64,000 bases of DNA, taken from positions 53,721,955 through 53,785,954 of the forward strand of contig CM039463.1 of assembly GCA_022414725.1 (NCBI GenBank), given 5' to 3'. Made by a program: the position numbers and the translations under genes. Each line of letters opens with the position of its first letter. Within the stretch, counting starts at the first letter, position 1. This DNA comes from Microglena sp. YARC. Taxonomy: Eukaryota; Chlorophyta; Chlorophyceae; Chlamydomonadales; Chlamydomonadaceae. A model generated the notes under the pieces. That model had not been told where the DNA came from and did not search any database. It worked only from the letters and a program-made list of their open reading frames with translations. Positions 35,425 to 46,500 of this stretch are shown here, in pieces.

Positions 35425-35815
35425 AGCTTGCAAGTTGGTTAATCTGTTTTCACTGGGCCCTATTAGTGTTAGCAAATTCCTGCTTACCACCATAATCTCA
35501 AATTTTCTCGTTATGCCTGAAATGCAGCCAGACTCTGTTTGTACCTCAAGACGGCACACAGTTTGGCAACTAAGTAGAGGCCATGTTAGTGACATAGAAA
35601 ACTATTTAGCTTGCAAGATGGTCAATATGCAATCACATTATTGTTATACTTCATTACTAAATTGCCATGTGTAGGCACCTGAACTAGCTTGCAAGGATAC
35701 AAATATGTATTCACCTGACCCGCATGCTTCTGAAACACACCTTCATAACTAGATACAAATCTGAATGGACCAGAACGAGCTTGCAAGCTAGTTCATCTGC
35801 ATTCACCAGACTCTA
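35425..35815 (+). repeat. Four degraded copies of an AGCTTGCAAG unit
   Basis: AGCTTGCAAG followed by a loosely conserved tail (aat-tg-attcac-tga) occurs at 35425, 35608, 35686 and 35778. Spacings of 183, 78 and 92 bp suggest an old tandem repeat with a ~90-bp period and one lost copy. The rest of 35231-36077 holds nothing I recognise. Confidence 0.5.
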
Positions 35816-36077
35816 TTCCTTCTGGGCGAGTTGGCAACATCTAGGCATCTGAACTAGCTATTGGTAACTATCTATATAATTATCAGTTAACTATCATAGT
35901 ACCTGATTATCTGACTGGCTTGCGAATGTATGTATGAATCTCCTTCCGTGTATGCATGTCTTGCAGGCCAAGAGGAGGGATGGATGTAATCGGAATGGCA
36001 AGATTGCTGGCATGAAGTAACTACAAATGCTGATGATGTACAGATATAGATTCAGCAAGGACGGAGAGAAATGATGA

Positions 36078-36260
36078 TCGGTTTGACTTGCTAGCCCCCT
36101 TCCTTCCCTCTCTATGCGGTCGGTTGTACTTGCTAGTTTTCTTCTTTGACTCTCTATGTCGTCATGTGGACTGTCTAGTCCTCTTCCTTGACTCTCCTAG
36201 CGGTTGGTTTTCCTTGCTTATCACATTTCTTGCCTCAGTGGTTAGGTTGCCACACCTCCG
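36078..36260 (+). repeat. Degenerate minisatellite, ~42-bp period
   Basis: About four units share CTTGCTAG or CTGTCTAG, then a TTCCTT-rich stretch and GACTCTC with TATGCGGT or close variants. Divergence is high, so this is an old repeat. Confidence 0.45.
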
Positions 36261-36491
36261 GCAGTTGGAGTACCTTCATGCCTCCTTCCTTGCCTCCTAT
36301 TAGGTTGGGTATACCTTGGGTTATGCAGGTTTCATATTGGACCTGATCAGACTTGTCCTACATGCTATTGACATACGTATTTGGTTGGATGCATAGAGAT
36401 CCTTGTGATAGACACTCCGAAAAATATCGAATCTGACACATGGGGTCGTGGTATATCCCTCTAAATTGTATATGCTGTGAAATGGGGATGC

Positions 36492-36563
36492 TGGACGGAG
36501 AATATCCTCTTAGTAGTAGAGGATGAACAGCACTTCTTGATGGAATGTCACGTGTACTCTTAG
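36492..36563 (+). pseudogene. Possible LINE C-terminal relic
   Basis: One frame reads WTEN-ILLVVEDEQHFLMECHVYS and then stops. The VEDE-HFLMEC-YS pattern resembles the zinc-finger-like tail behind the reverse transcriptase of many non-LTR retrotransposons, usually of the form C-C----VEDE-HFL--C--Y. The upstream cysteines are missing and the frame is short, so this would be a small decayed fragment. A chance match cannot be excluded. Confidence 0.4.
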
Positions 36564-36705
36564 GATTTCTTGGGGTGAGAACTTTGAAAGCACCTCAATT
36601 GGATTTAACAGTTTATAGACTTGTCAGGGCTCACCCCTTGATTGTAAACTGACATACATGATTTGTTGCATGGATATTTTATGCTTGTAAGTGCCCCAAT
36701 CTCAT

Positions 36706-37114
36706 TCCAGACTAAAGAGTTGCGCCAGACTACATCCTTTGAGAAACGCAATGAACTCAACCCAGACTAAAGAGTTGCGCCAGGCTACATCCTTTGAGAA
36801 ACGCAATGAACTCAACCCAGACTAAAGAGTTGCGCCAGACTACATCCTTTGAGAAACGCAATGAACTCGACCCAGACTAAAGAGTTGCGCCAGACTACAG
36901 TCTTTGAGAAACGCAATGAACTCAACCCAGACTAAAGAGTTGCGCCAGACTACATCCTTTGAGAAACGCAATGAACTAAACCCAGACTAAAGAGTTGCGC
37001 CAGACTACATCCTTTGAGAAACGCAATGAACTAAACCCAGACTAAAGAGTTGCGCCAGACTACATCCTTTGAGAAACGCAATGAACTAAACCCAGACTAA
37101 AGAGTTGCGCCAGA
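36706..37114 (+). repeat. 55-bp tandem repeat, about 7.5 copies
   Basis: Units start with CCCAGACTAAAGAGTTGCGC at 36761 and every 55 bp after it, preceded by one partial unit at 36706 and followed by a partial one from 37091. Each carries CTTTGAGAAACGCAATGAAC. Copies differ by only a few bases (CTCAA, CTCGA or CTAAA at the junction), so the expansion is recent. Confidence 0.95.
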
Positions 37115-37709
37115 ATGAACATACTATGACAACTCTGCGACTGGACAGTCAACGCAGAATAAACGGTCCACAATCGTCCACGTCCTGATCCTCTAAATCG
37201 ACGAGGAAGCGTCTATTATGCGCTACTATCGCAATGCAACGCATTCAAGTTGGACGTCCGGAAAGCTGCAGTGCGTTCGAATTCCGTCAAAGAGTCCACC
37301 CACGTGGCCCTAAGTCACGTGATCACTGAGTCATGCTCTAGGGCGCGGAGCGCCTTCCGTACACCATTAGTCATTAACCTGATAGGCGCAACTGCGCAAC
37401 CGAACGGGAACCTTTACGCAACCCCGCGCAAAACGGGTCGTTCCCCGAGTGCTGCTTGCGTCTTTCCTTGCTGCTTGTTTTATTTGCTGCTTTTGTCCTT
37501 GCTGCTAGTGTCCTTGGTGCTTGCTGTATCCTACTTTGCTTTGATGTGTGGAGTGCGGACTGCTTTATGCATCTTTGGTATCATTTGGGCTATGTGGACT
37601 CTGTGTTATTTCAGTTTGGTGTGATGCTCTTACTTTATGTCGTTTTAGTCTTGGCTCATTTGCGCAATCCCTTCTTCATTCTAATGATTCCCTTTTTTTG
37701 TCTTTGCAG
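37115..37709 (+). other. Unassigned, upstream flank of the exon chain
   Basis: A 124-codon frame at 37250-37624 is hydrophobic at its C-terminal half and could include an upstream exon of the following gene, but I could not place a phase-compatible donor. No promoter is evident. Confidence 0.35.
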
Positions 37710-39223
37710 GCTGTCCGGGTTGCCATTTCCGACTCCTTGGCTCGTTGTTTTTTTATGGTACTTTCCGTAGCTATGATTCCCCCGGCCTTCCTTTTATCCT
37801 TGCTGAAAGGAGCTGCTGATAGTAACTGCTTGGGGTCTATGTTTGCTGCTGCAAAATTGATGACAAGGCAAGGTGGTTTTTCCCTTTTCCTTTGTGTGGG
37901 CAGTTGCGTATGTGTGTTGCTTGTTTTAGCCTTCATATTTCATCATGACATCCTTCCTGTTGTCAATGTTGCGACTACCTTTATATTGCACCCCTTTCAG
38001 CTGTCTTGTGTGGTTGGTTGTGGTGGGCACTTATCGAATATCCAGTTGAGTGGGCTACTTGTCCTATTGTTGTAAAAGGTACCCCCCCTAGTCCCCCTTT
38101 CAAGGTTGTGCGACGCATTGATACGATTAAGTGCATGCGTCCGTCTGTCCTTGCCTCGGTTCTTGGCTTGGCTGTGGTCTTCAGGTTGTACGTAATTTGT
38201 GGAGTTGGACCATGCCTGAAGGCTGCATTGTTGGCCATTTCGTTTGGCGGTGTGGAAGGTGCTCATTGGTGGACTTTCTTCTTCATCACGGTGCGTGTTT
38301 AAATGTACATTGTGTTCTATATTTATACTGAATTCCATGATTGAATCTAGTGTTTTATTCATGTTGCAGGTTCTTGCTAACAATCCATCGCGCAATGCAC
38401 GCTTTACTAAGGTCTTGGTTAGCGCAGCTGTCTTTTGTACTTCATGCCAATCGGCATCATGTGCGGTGGTCCTCCCAAATGTGATGGTCCTGCGTCAGGA
38501 CTCTGCATGGATTAGCCCGGTCATCTATGTTGGGATTGGGCTTGTTGCTGTTGTAGGCTTCGCGCTTGTTGCGCTTCCTAAGGTAAACTGTTGCTTTGCT
38601 TATTGTTTTCATTATACCACGCATTGGTATGTGTGCAGCTTTGTCCACATACTTGGATTGCTTATGTTTGTCTATTCGAGTTGGGGTTATTGTTGTGGGA
38701 TTGTTGTACATTTTGCTATTTGTGGTCATGCTAGGGTACCGTGGGGCAATGGATGGTGATGTTGGTTTGTACATTTCATGAGTTTTTCTTATTCGCGCTT
38801 CCTTCCTAATGTTTGCGCTGCTGTCATGATGTATGGGTGTGAATAGGACTTAGGTAAATGGTTATGCGTCTTTATACTTTGTGTTATTTGTGCTGTCGCA
38901 TAATGTATGCGCTTGTTATCAATGTTCTGCAGGTACACTCTGTACTGTCCTTTGATGAAGACTTGGAGGCTTGCTTTAGGCGATTCGAAGATGATGCTGT
39001 TGTTGATGCCTTGGACAATTCGAATGGCCTTCAATCGCAGGATGTCAGTGCTCGTGATGTTTTGCCTCCTTTGTCGGACTCATTTGTTCAGGGTATTCAC
39101 CCTGACGAAGTACTTGGTTGCAATGGCATGAAGGCTGCTGCCCACGTGCTAGGGAACGGACGTGATGTAGCCCGTGAGTTTCAGCAACAAGGGGCGAAGG
39201 TCAATGCCTTAGACCTGGACCAG
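37710..39223 (+). CDS. Unrecognised multi-exon gene, four internal exons
   Basis: Four exon candidates form a phase-consistent chain: 37710-37872, 38001-38290, 38370-38582 and 38933-39223. Acceptors are strong (TTTGTCTTTGCAG, CCCCTTTCAG, TTCATGTTGCAG, ATGTTCTGCAG). Donors GTGCGT, GTAAAC and GTATAT are good; the first donor (GTGGTT) is weak. The first junction splits a codon G|CT; the later junctions are phase 0. All four exons stay open, giving about 318 codons. Exons 1-3 encode several hydrophobic segments (for instance IYVGIGLVAVVGFALVAL in exon 3), suggesting a membrane protein. Exon 4 is acidic and soluble-looking (FDEDLEACFRRFEDDAVVDA). I recognise no family. The start and end of the gene are not identified, and a decayed mobile-element gene is an alternative. 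Confidence 0.35.
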
Positions 39224-39403
39224 GTATATGTTTGGTGCATCCTTTGCTTTTTGGCAAACAGGACACATCTTGTTATAGGGGTTGCTAGTGTAAGTATCAT
39301 CTGGATATTTGTATATGTACGCTACTTTTATAGTCCATATGTGTCCCCACCTAGCCTTGCGAGCTTTACTGTATTGCCACTGCTTTTGGTCACCGTTGAA
39401 GTT

Positions 39404-39562
39404 CCGCTGAAGTCCAGGCTGGCACGAAGTATTTCCAGTGGGGTTCCGCTGACATTTTGCTATGTCCCGCTGAAGTCCACGCTGGCTTTTTTGACCGCTG
39501 AAGGCCGACGTGGACTTCAGCGGATCCTACGTGGACTTCAGCGGAATGCAAAACTTCAGCGG
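39404..39562. repeat. Cluster of CCGCTGAAGTCCACG words in both orientations
   Basis: CCGCTGAAGTCCACG at 39467-39481 has two exact reverse complements at 39509-39523 and 39530-39544, with further partial copies at 39404, 39495 and 39553. The nearest exact pair forms a 15-bp stem with a 27-base loop. Confidence 0.8.
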
Positions 39563-39589
39563 GAGCCCTGACCCGTCGGTGACTAGTGG

Positions 39590-39840
39590 TGTATTGCGGC
39601 GGGCTTACCGCAACACTTGTCCCGCTTGCTGCAAGCCGCTTACCGCAAACCGTGCGGTAATAGGGGTGCAAGCAGGTTGTAAGCACGTATGTAACTAGCT
39701 TACAACAAGCAGGCCGCAAGCGCCCTGCTTGTTGCAAGCTGGTGTGCTGCAAGCGTCTTGTTTGAAGCAAGCTTGTTTGTTGCAAACGCGTTTGTTGCAC
39801 ACGGGTCTGCATCAAGTGGGTTGCAAGCCAGGTTTGTAAC
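39590..39840 (+). repeat. Degenerate TTGCAAGC-rich repeat
   Basis: CTTGTTGCAAGC, GTGCTGCAAGC, GAAGCAAGC, TTGTTGCAAACG and similar words follow one another at roughly 11-18-bp spacing, mixed with CTTACCGCAA words. The minus strand shows an LQQT-like repeated translation as a by-product. Confidence 0.6.
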
Positions 39841-39859
39841 AGCTCAGGATGCACTTAGG

Positions 39860-40030
39860 ATGAACTGTTGAGGGGGGAGGGCGACGGACAAATCCTGACG
39901 TGGCTGCCCACCTGGCGTGCCACATCAGCGAAAAGTTGAACTGTTGAAGTTGAGCTGTGCCCACTGGAAACACTCGTGCCACGCTGGCGCCCACAGTTCA
40001 ACTATTTTGGGGGGAGGGCGGTGGACAATT
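39860..40030. repeat. Repeated GGGGGGAGGGCG-GGACAA boxes
   Basis: A box of GTTGA or GTTCAAC followed by GGGGGGAGGGCG and GGACAA occurs at 39863-39892 and 39995-40027, with a shorter third copy after it. Between them are inverted words (GGCGTGCCAC and GTGCCACGC). This could be a small foldback element; no target duplication was found. Confidence 0.45.
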
Positions 40031-40540
40031 TCGAGGGAGGGCTTTGGACAAAATCACAAAAGTGATACAGCAGCGAGCATCTTCGCAGATTCTCCCCGAG
40101 ATCTGTCAACACGCCCCGAGTTGCGAGTAATTGGGAGCCAATTTCAAGTTGGATGGGCGAATACATGAAAGAAAGGCGGAAATTAACCAGTTGTAATGAT
40201 GATAGCGAGAGCCATAGATTCGACCGAAATCTCAATCTGCCCACCCGATCCAATCGACGGGGTAGCTTCTGAAGCGGCAGCGGCAAGAGGAGCAAGAGAA
40301 CAGATGGAAGTGAAGAGCGCAGCGAAATAATACACTGGCGGTGGTAAGCGGTGGATGCGGTGGTTTGAGGAAACTTCGAGCAAGCTGCATGCACTTGCAG
40401 CGAGGGGGGCAAGGGACCAGAACGCGCGCGAGGGGCAGCCGTGATGACAAGGCACTTCTTGAGGTTTTAGGGCCCAGCTCAGCACTCGAACTTGAACTGT
40501 AGGGTTGAGTGGTCTACTATACACAGTTGAACTGATTGAT
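40031..40540. other. Unassigned DNA before the 880-bp satellite
   Basis: A 136-codon minus-strand frame (40002-40412) and overlapping frames have low-complexity Leu/Ser/Pro-rich translations and no motif I recognise. No gene is called. Confidence 0.4.
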
Positions 40541-43500
40541 ATATAATATAGATAATTGCTATTCGAAGTCCAATGAATGCTTAAATGTGCTCATAAATGC
40601 TTCATATCGTGACTAATAACATCAAATGTACGATTTTGTGTACACATTTTTTGCCAGGTCTTTTTGTACTTTGTACCGCACTTTACTCTGCTAATATGTG
40701 GCCAAAACATGATTTCCTTAGTGCTTAATACCATAGGATTTCAAGGCGTTTCCGAATATGCAATAAAATTTACATTTGGAGAATATTGAGGGCAAAACCT
40801 TATTTTTGTCCTTTTCCAGGGTGTGTTTTTTGTACTTTGTACCGCCATTTACGATGCTTATATGTTGGCGAAACATGAATAACAAACAAAAGGGGGTCAT
40901 AGAATTTCAAGTAGAGTCCGAATATCCAATAAAAATGAGGTTTGGGTAATTTTTTTTTTTTTTTTATGGCCTCATGTTTTTTTTTTACTAGGACACGAAT
41001 CCTAAGCGATAATCCCTTCAAAACAGAAAATGTACAATTTTCGAATCAACTCAATTATAGTGCTAGAGGTAACAGAATTTCGCAAGGAATCCGATTTTGT
41101 TATCATATAGATAAAAAAAATGACGATTGCAAAAAAGCGTTTTTTTTCACTAGAATTCCGTACTTTGTACCGCAGTTTGCTATGCTTATATGTTAGCCAA
41201 ACAACATGAAATTAGTGCACATTGTCATAGAAATGAGCAGAGAATTCGAAATTGTACAAATATTGAGATTTGGGGCCTTTTTTTTGCAAAAGTTTGTTAT
41301 GCTGTTTTCACACAATTTTGATTTTCTGGTGAATGAGCCAAATTGCCCAAGTGCCAAGGTGCAAAGTTTTCGATTTTTGCGAATTGCGATGCTTAGATGT
41401 GCTCGTGTGAGAATGTGACCTTGGTATATAATATAGATAATTGCTATTCGAAGTACAATGAATGCTTAAATGTGCTCATAAATGCTTCATATCGTGACTA
41501 ATAACATCAAATGTACGATTTTGTGTACACATTTTTTGCCAGGTCTTTTTGTACTTTGTACCGCACTTTACTCTACTTATATGTGGCAAATACATGATTT
41601 CCTTAGTGCTTAATACCATAGGATTTCAAGGCGTTTCCGAATATGCAATAAAATTTACATTTGGAGAATATTGAGGCAAAACCTTATTTTTGTCCTTTCC
41701 AGGGTGTGTTTTTGTACTTTGTACCGCCATTTACGATGCTTATATGTTGGCGAAACATGAATAACAAACAAAAGGGGGTCACAGAATCTCAAGGAGAGTC
41801 CGAATATCCAATAAAAATGAGGTTTGTACAATTTTGTGTTTTTTTTTTGATGGCCTCATGTTTTTTTTACTAGGACACGAATCCTAAGTGATAATCCCTT
41901 CAAAACAGAAAATGTACCATTTTCGAATCAACTCAATTATAGTGCTAGAGGTAATAGAATTTCGCAAGGAATCCGATTTTGTTATCATATAGATAAAAAA
42001 TGACGATTGCAAAAAGCGTTTTTTTCACTAGAATTCCGTACTTTGTACCGCAGTTTGCTATGCTTATATGTTAGCCAAACAACATAAAATTAGTGCACAT
42101 TGTCATAGGAATGAACAGAGAATTCGAAATTGTACAAATATTGAGATTTGGGGCCTTTTTTTTGCAAAAGTTTGTTATGCTGTTTTCACACGATTTTGAT
42201 TTTCTGGTGAATGAGCCAAATTGCCCAAGTGCCAAGGTGCAAAGTTTCGATTTTGCGAATTGCGATGCTTAGATGTGCTCGTGTGAGAATGTGACCTTGG
42301 TATATAATATAGATAATTGCTATTCGAAGTACAATGAATGCTTAAATGTGCTCATAAATGCTTCATATCGTGACTAATAACATCAAATGTACGATTTTGT
42401 GTACACATTTTTTGCCAAGTCTTTTTGTACTTTGTACCGCACTTTACTCTACTTATATGTGGCAAATACATGATTTCCTTAGTGCTTAATACCATAGGAT
42501 TTCAAGGCGTTTCCGAATATGCAATAAAATTTACATTTGGAGAATATTGAGGCAAAACCTTATTTTTGTCCTTTCCAGGGTGTGTTTTTGTACTTTGTAC
42601 CGCCATTTACGATGCTTATATGTTGGCGAAACATGAATAACAAACAAAAGGGGGTCACAGAATTTCAAGGAGAGTCCGAATATCCAATAAAAATGAGGTT
42701 TGGACAATTTTTTTTTTTTTTTTTTTGATGGCCTCATGTTTTTTTTACTAGGACACGAATCCTAATCGATAATCCCTTCAAAACAGAAAATGTACCATTT
42801 TCGAATCAACTCAATTATAGTGCTAGAGGTAATAGAATTTCGCAAGGAATCCGATTTTGTTATCGTATAGATAAAAAAATGACGATTGCAAAAAAGCGTT
42901 TTTTTCACTAGAATTCCGTACTTTGTACCGCAGTTTGCTATGCTTATATGTTAGCCAAACAACATGAAATTAGTGCACAGTGTCATAGAAATGAACAGAG
43001 AATTCGAAATTGTACAAATATTGAGATTTGGGGCCTTTTTTTTGCAAAAGTTTGTTTTGCTGTTTTCACACGATTTTGATTTTCTGGTGAATGAGCCAAA
43101 TTGCCAAGGTGCAAAGTTTCGATTTTGCGAATTGCGATGCTTAGATGTGCTCGTGTGAGAATGTGACCTTGGTATATAATATAGATAATTGCTATTCGAA
43201 GTACAATGAATGCTTAAATGTGCTCATAAATGCTTCATATCGTGACTAATAACATCAAATGTACGATTTTGTGTACACATTTTTTGCCAGGTCTTTTTGT
43301 ACTTTGTACCGCACTTTACTCTACTTATATGTGGCCAAAACATGATTTCCTTAGTGCTTAATACCATAGGATTTCAAGGCGTTTCCGAATATGCAATAAA
43401 ATTTACATTTGGAGAATATTGAGGCAAAACCTTATTTTTGTCCTTTCCAGGGTGTGTTTTTGTACTTTGTACCGCCATTTACGATGCTTATATGTTGGCG

Positions 43501-46500
43501 AAACATGAATAACAAACAAAAGGGGGTCACAGAATTTCAAGGAAAGTCCGAATATCCAATAAAAAATGAGGTTTGTACAATTTTGTGTTTTTTTTTTTTG
43601 ATGGCCTCATGTTTTTTTTACTAGGACACGAATCCTAAGTGATAATCCCTTCAAAACAGAAAATGTACCATTTTCGAATCAACTCAATTATAGTGCTAGA
43701 GGTAATAGAATTTCGCAAGGAATCCGATTTTGTTATCATATAGATAAAAAATGACGATTGCAAAAAAGCGTTTTTTTCACTAGAATTCCGTACTTTGTAC
43801 CGCAGTTTGCTATGCTTATATGTTAGCCAAACAACATAAAATTAGTGCACATTGTCATAGAAATGAGCAGAGAATTCGAAATTGTACAAATATTGAGATT
43901 TGGGGCCTTTTTTTTTGCAAAAGTTTGTTATGCTGTTTTCACACGATTTTGATTTTCTGGTGAATGAGCCAAATTGCCCAAGTGCCAAAGGTGCAAAGTT
44001 TCGATTTTGCGAATTGCGATGCTTAGATGTGCTCGTGTGAGAATGTGACCTTGGTATATAATATAGATAATTGCTATTCGAAGTACAATGAATGCTTAAA
44101 TGTGCTCATAAATGCTTCATATCGTGACTAATAACATCAAATGTACGATTTTGTGTACACATTTTTTGCCAGGTCTTTTTGTACTTTGTACCGCACTTTA
44201 CTCTACTTATATGTGGCCAAAACATGATTTCCTTAGTGCTTAATACCATAGGATTTCAAGGCGTTTCCGAATATGCAATAAAATTTACATTTGGAGAATA
44301 TTGAGGCAAAACCTTATTTTTGTCCTTTCCAGGGTGTGTTTTTGTACTTTGTACCGCCATTTACGATGCTTATATGTTGGCGAAACATGAATAACAAACA
44401 AAAGGGGGTCACAGAATTTCAAGGAGAGTCCGAATATCCAATAAAAATGAGGTTTGTACAATTTTGTGCTTTTGTTTTGATGGCCTCATGTTTTTTTACT
44501 AGGACACGAATCCTAAGTGATAATCCCTTCAAAACAGAAAATGTACCATTTTCGAATCAACTCAATTATAGTGCTAGAGGTAATAGAATTTCGCAAGGAA
44601 TCCGATTTTGTTATCATATAGATAAAAAAATGATGATTGCAAAAAAGCGTTTTTTTCACTAGAATTCCGTACTTTGTACCGCAGTTTGCTATGCTTATAT
44701 GTTAGCCAAACAACATAAAATTAGTGCACATTGTCATAGAAATGAGCAGAGAATTCGAAATTGTACAAATATTGAGATTTGGGGCCTTTTTTTTGCAAAA
44801 GTTTGTTATGCTGTTTTCACACGATTTTGATTTTCTGGTGAATGAGCCAAATTGCCCAAGTGCCAAGGTGCAAAGTTTCGATTTTGCGAATTGCGATGCT
44901 TAGATGTGCTCGTGTGAGAATGTGACCTTGGTATATAATATATATAATTGCTATTCGAAGTACAATGAATGCTTAAATGTGCTCATAAATGCTTCATATC
45001 GTGACTAATAACATCAAATGTACGATTTTGTGTACACATTTTTTGCCAGGTCTTTTTGTACTTTGTACCGCATTTTACTCTACTTATATGTGGCCAAAAC
45101 ATGATTTCCTTAGTGCTTAATACCATAGGATTTCAAGGCGTTTCCGAATATGCAATAAAATTTACATTTGGAGAATATTGAGGCAAAACCTTATTTTTGT
45201 CCTTTCCAGGGTGTGTTTTTGTACTTTGTACCGCCATTTACGATGCTTATATGTTGGCGAAACATGAATAACAAACAAAAGGTGGTCACAGAATTTCAAG
45301 GAGAGTCCGAATATCCAATAAAAATGAGGTTTGTACAATTTTGTGTTTTTGTTTTGATGGCCTCATGTTTTTTTACTAGGACAGCACGAATCTAAGTGAT
45401 AATCCGTTCAAAACAGAAAATGTACCATTTTTCGAATTCAACTCAATTATAGTGCTAGAGGTAATAGAATTTCGCAAGGAATCCGATTTTGTTATCATAT
45501 AGATAAAAAATGACGATTGCAAAAAAGCGTTTTTTTCACTAGAATTCCGTACTTTGTACCGCAGTTTGCTATGCTCATATGTTAGCCAAACAACATAAAA
45601 TTAGTGCACATTGTCATAGAAATGACAGAGAATTCGAAATTGTACAAATATTGAGATTTGGGGCTTTTTTTTTGCAAAGTTTGTTTATGCTGTTTTCACA
45701 CGATTTTGATTTTCTGGTGAATGAGCCAAATTGCCCAAGTGCCAAGGTGCAAAGTTTTCGATTTTGCGAATTGCGATGCTTAGATGTGCTCGTGTGAGAA
45801 TGTGACCTTGGTATATAATATAGATAATTGCTATTCGAAGTACAATGAATGCTTAAATGTGCTCATAAATGCTTCATATCGTGACTAATAACATCAAATG
45901 TACGATTTTGTGTACACATTTTTTTGCCAGGTCTTTTTTGTACTTTTGTACCGCACATTACTCTACTTTTATGTGACCAAAACATGATTTCCTTAGTGCT
46001 TAATACCATAGGATTTCAAGGCGTTTCCGAATATGCAATAAAATTTACATTTGGAGAATATTGAGGCAAAACTTATTTGTGTCCTTTCCAGGGTGTGTTT
46101 TTGTACTTTGTACCGCCATTTACGATGCTTATATGTTGGCGAAACATGAATAACAAACAAAAGGTGGTCACAGAATTTCAAGGAGAGTCCGAATATCCAA
46201 TAAAAATGAGGTTTGGACAATTTTTTTTTTTTTTTTGATGGCCTCTTGTTTTTTTTACTAGGACACGAATCCTAATCGATAATCCCTTCAAAACAGAAAA
46301 TGTCCATTTTCGAATCAACTCAATTATAGTGCTAGAGGTAATAGAATTTCGCAAGGAATCCGATTTTGTTATCATAATAGATAAAAAAATGATGATTGCA
46401 AAAAAAGCGTTTTTTTCACTAGAATTCCGTACTTTGTACCGCAGTTTGCTATGCTTATATGTTAGCCAAACAACATAAAATTAGTGCACATTGTCATAGA

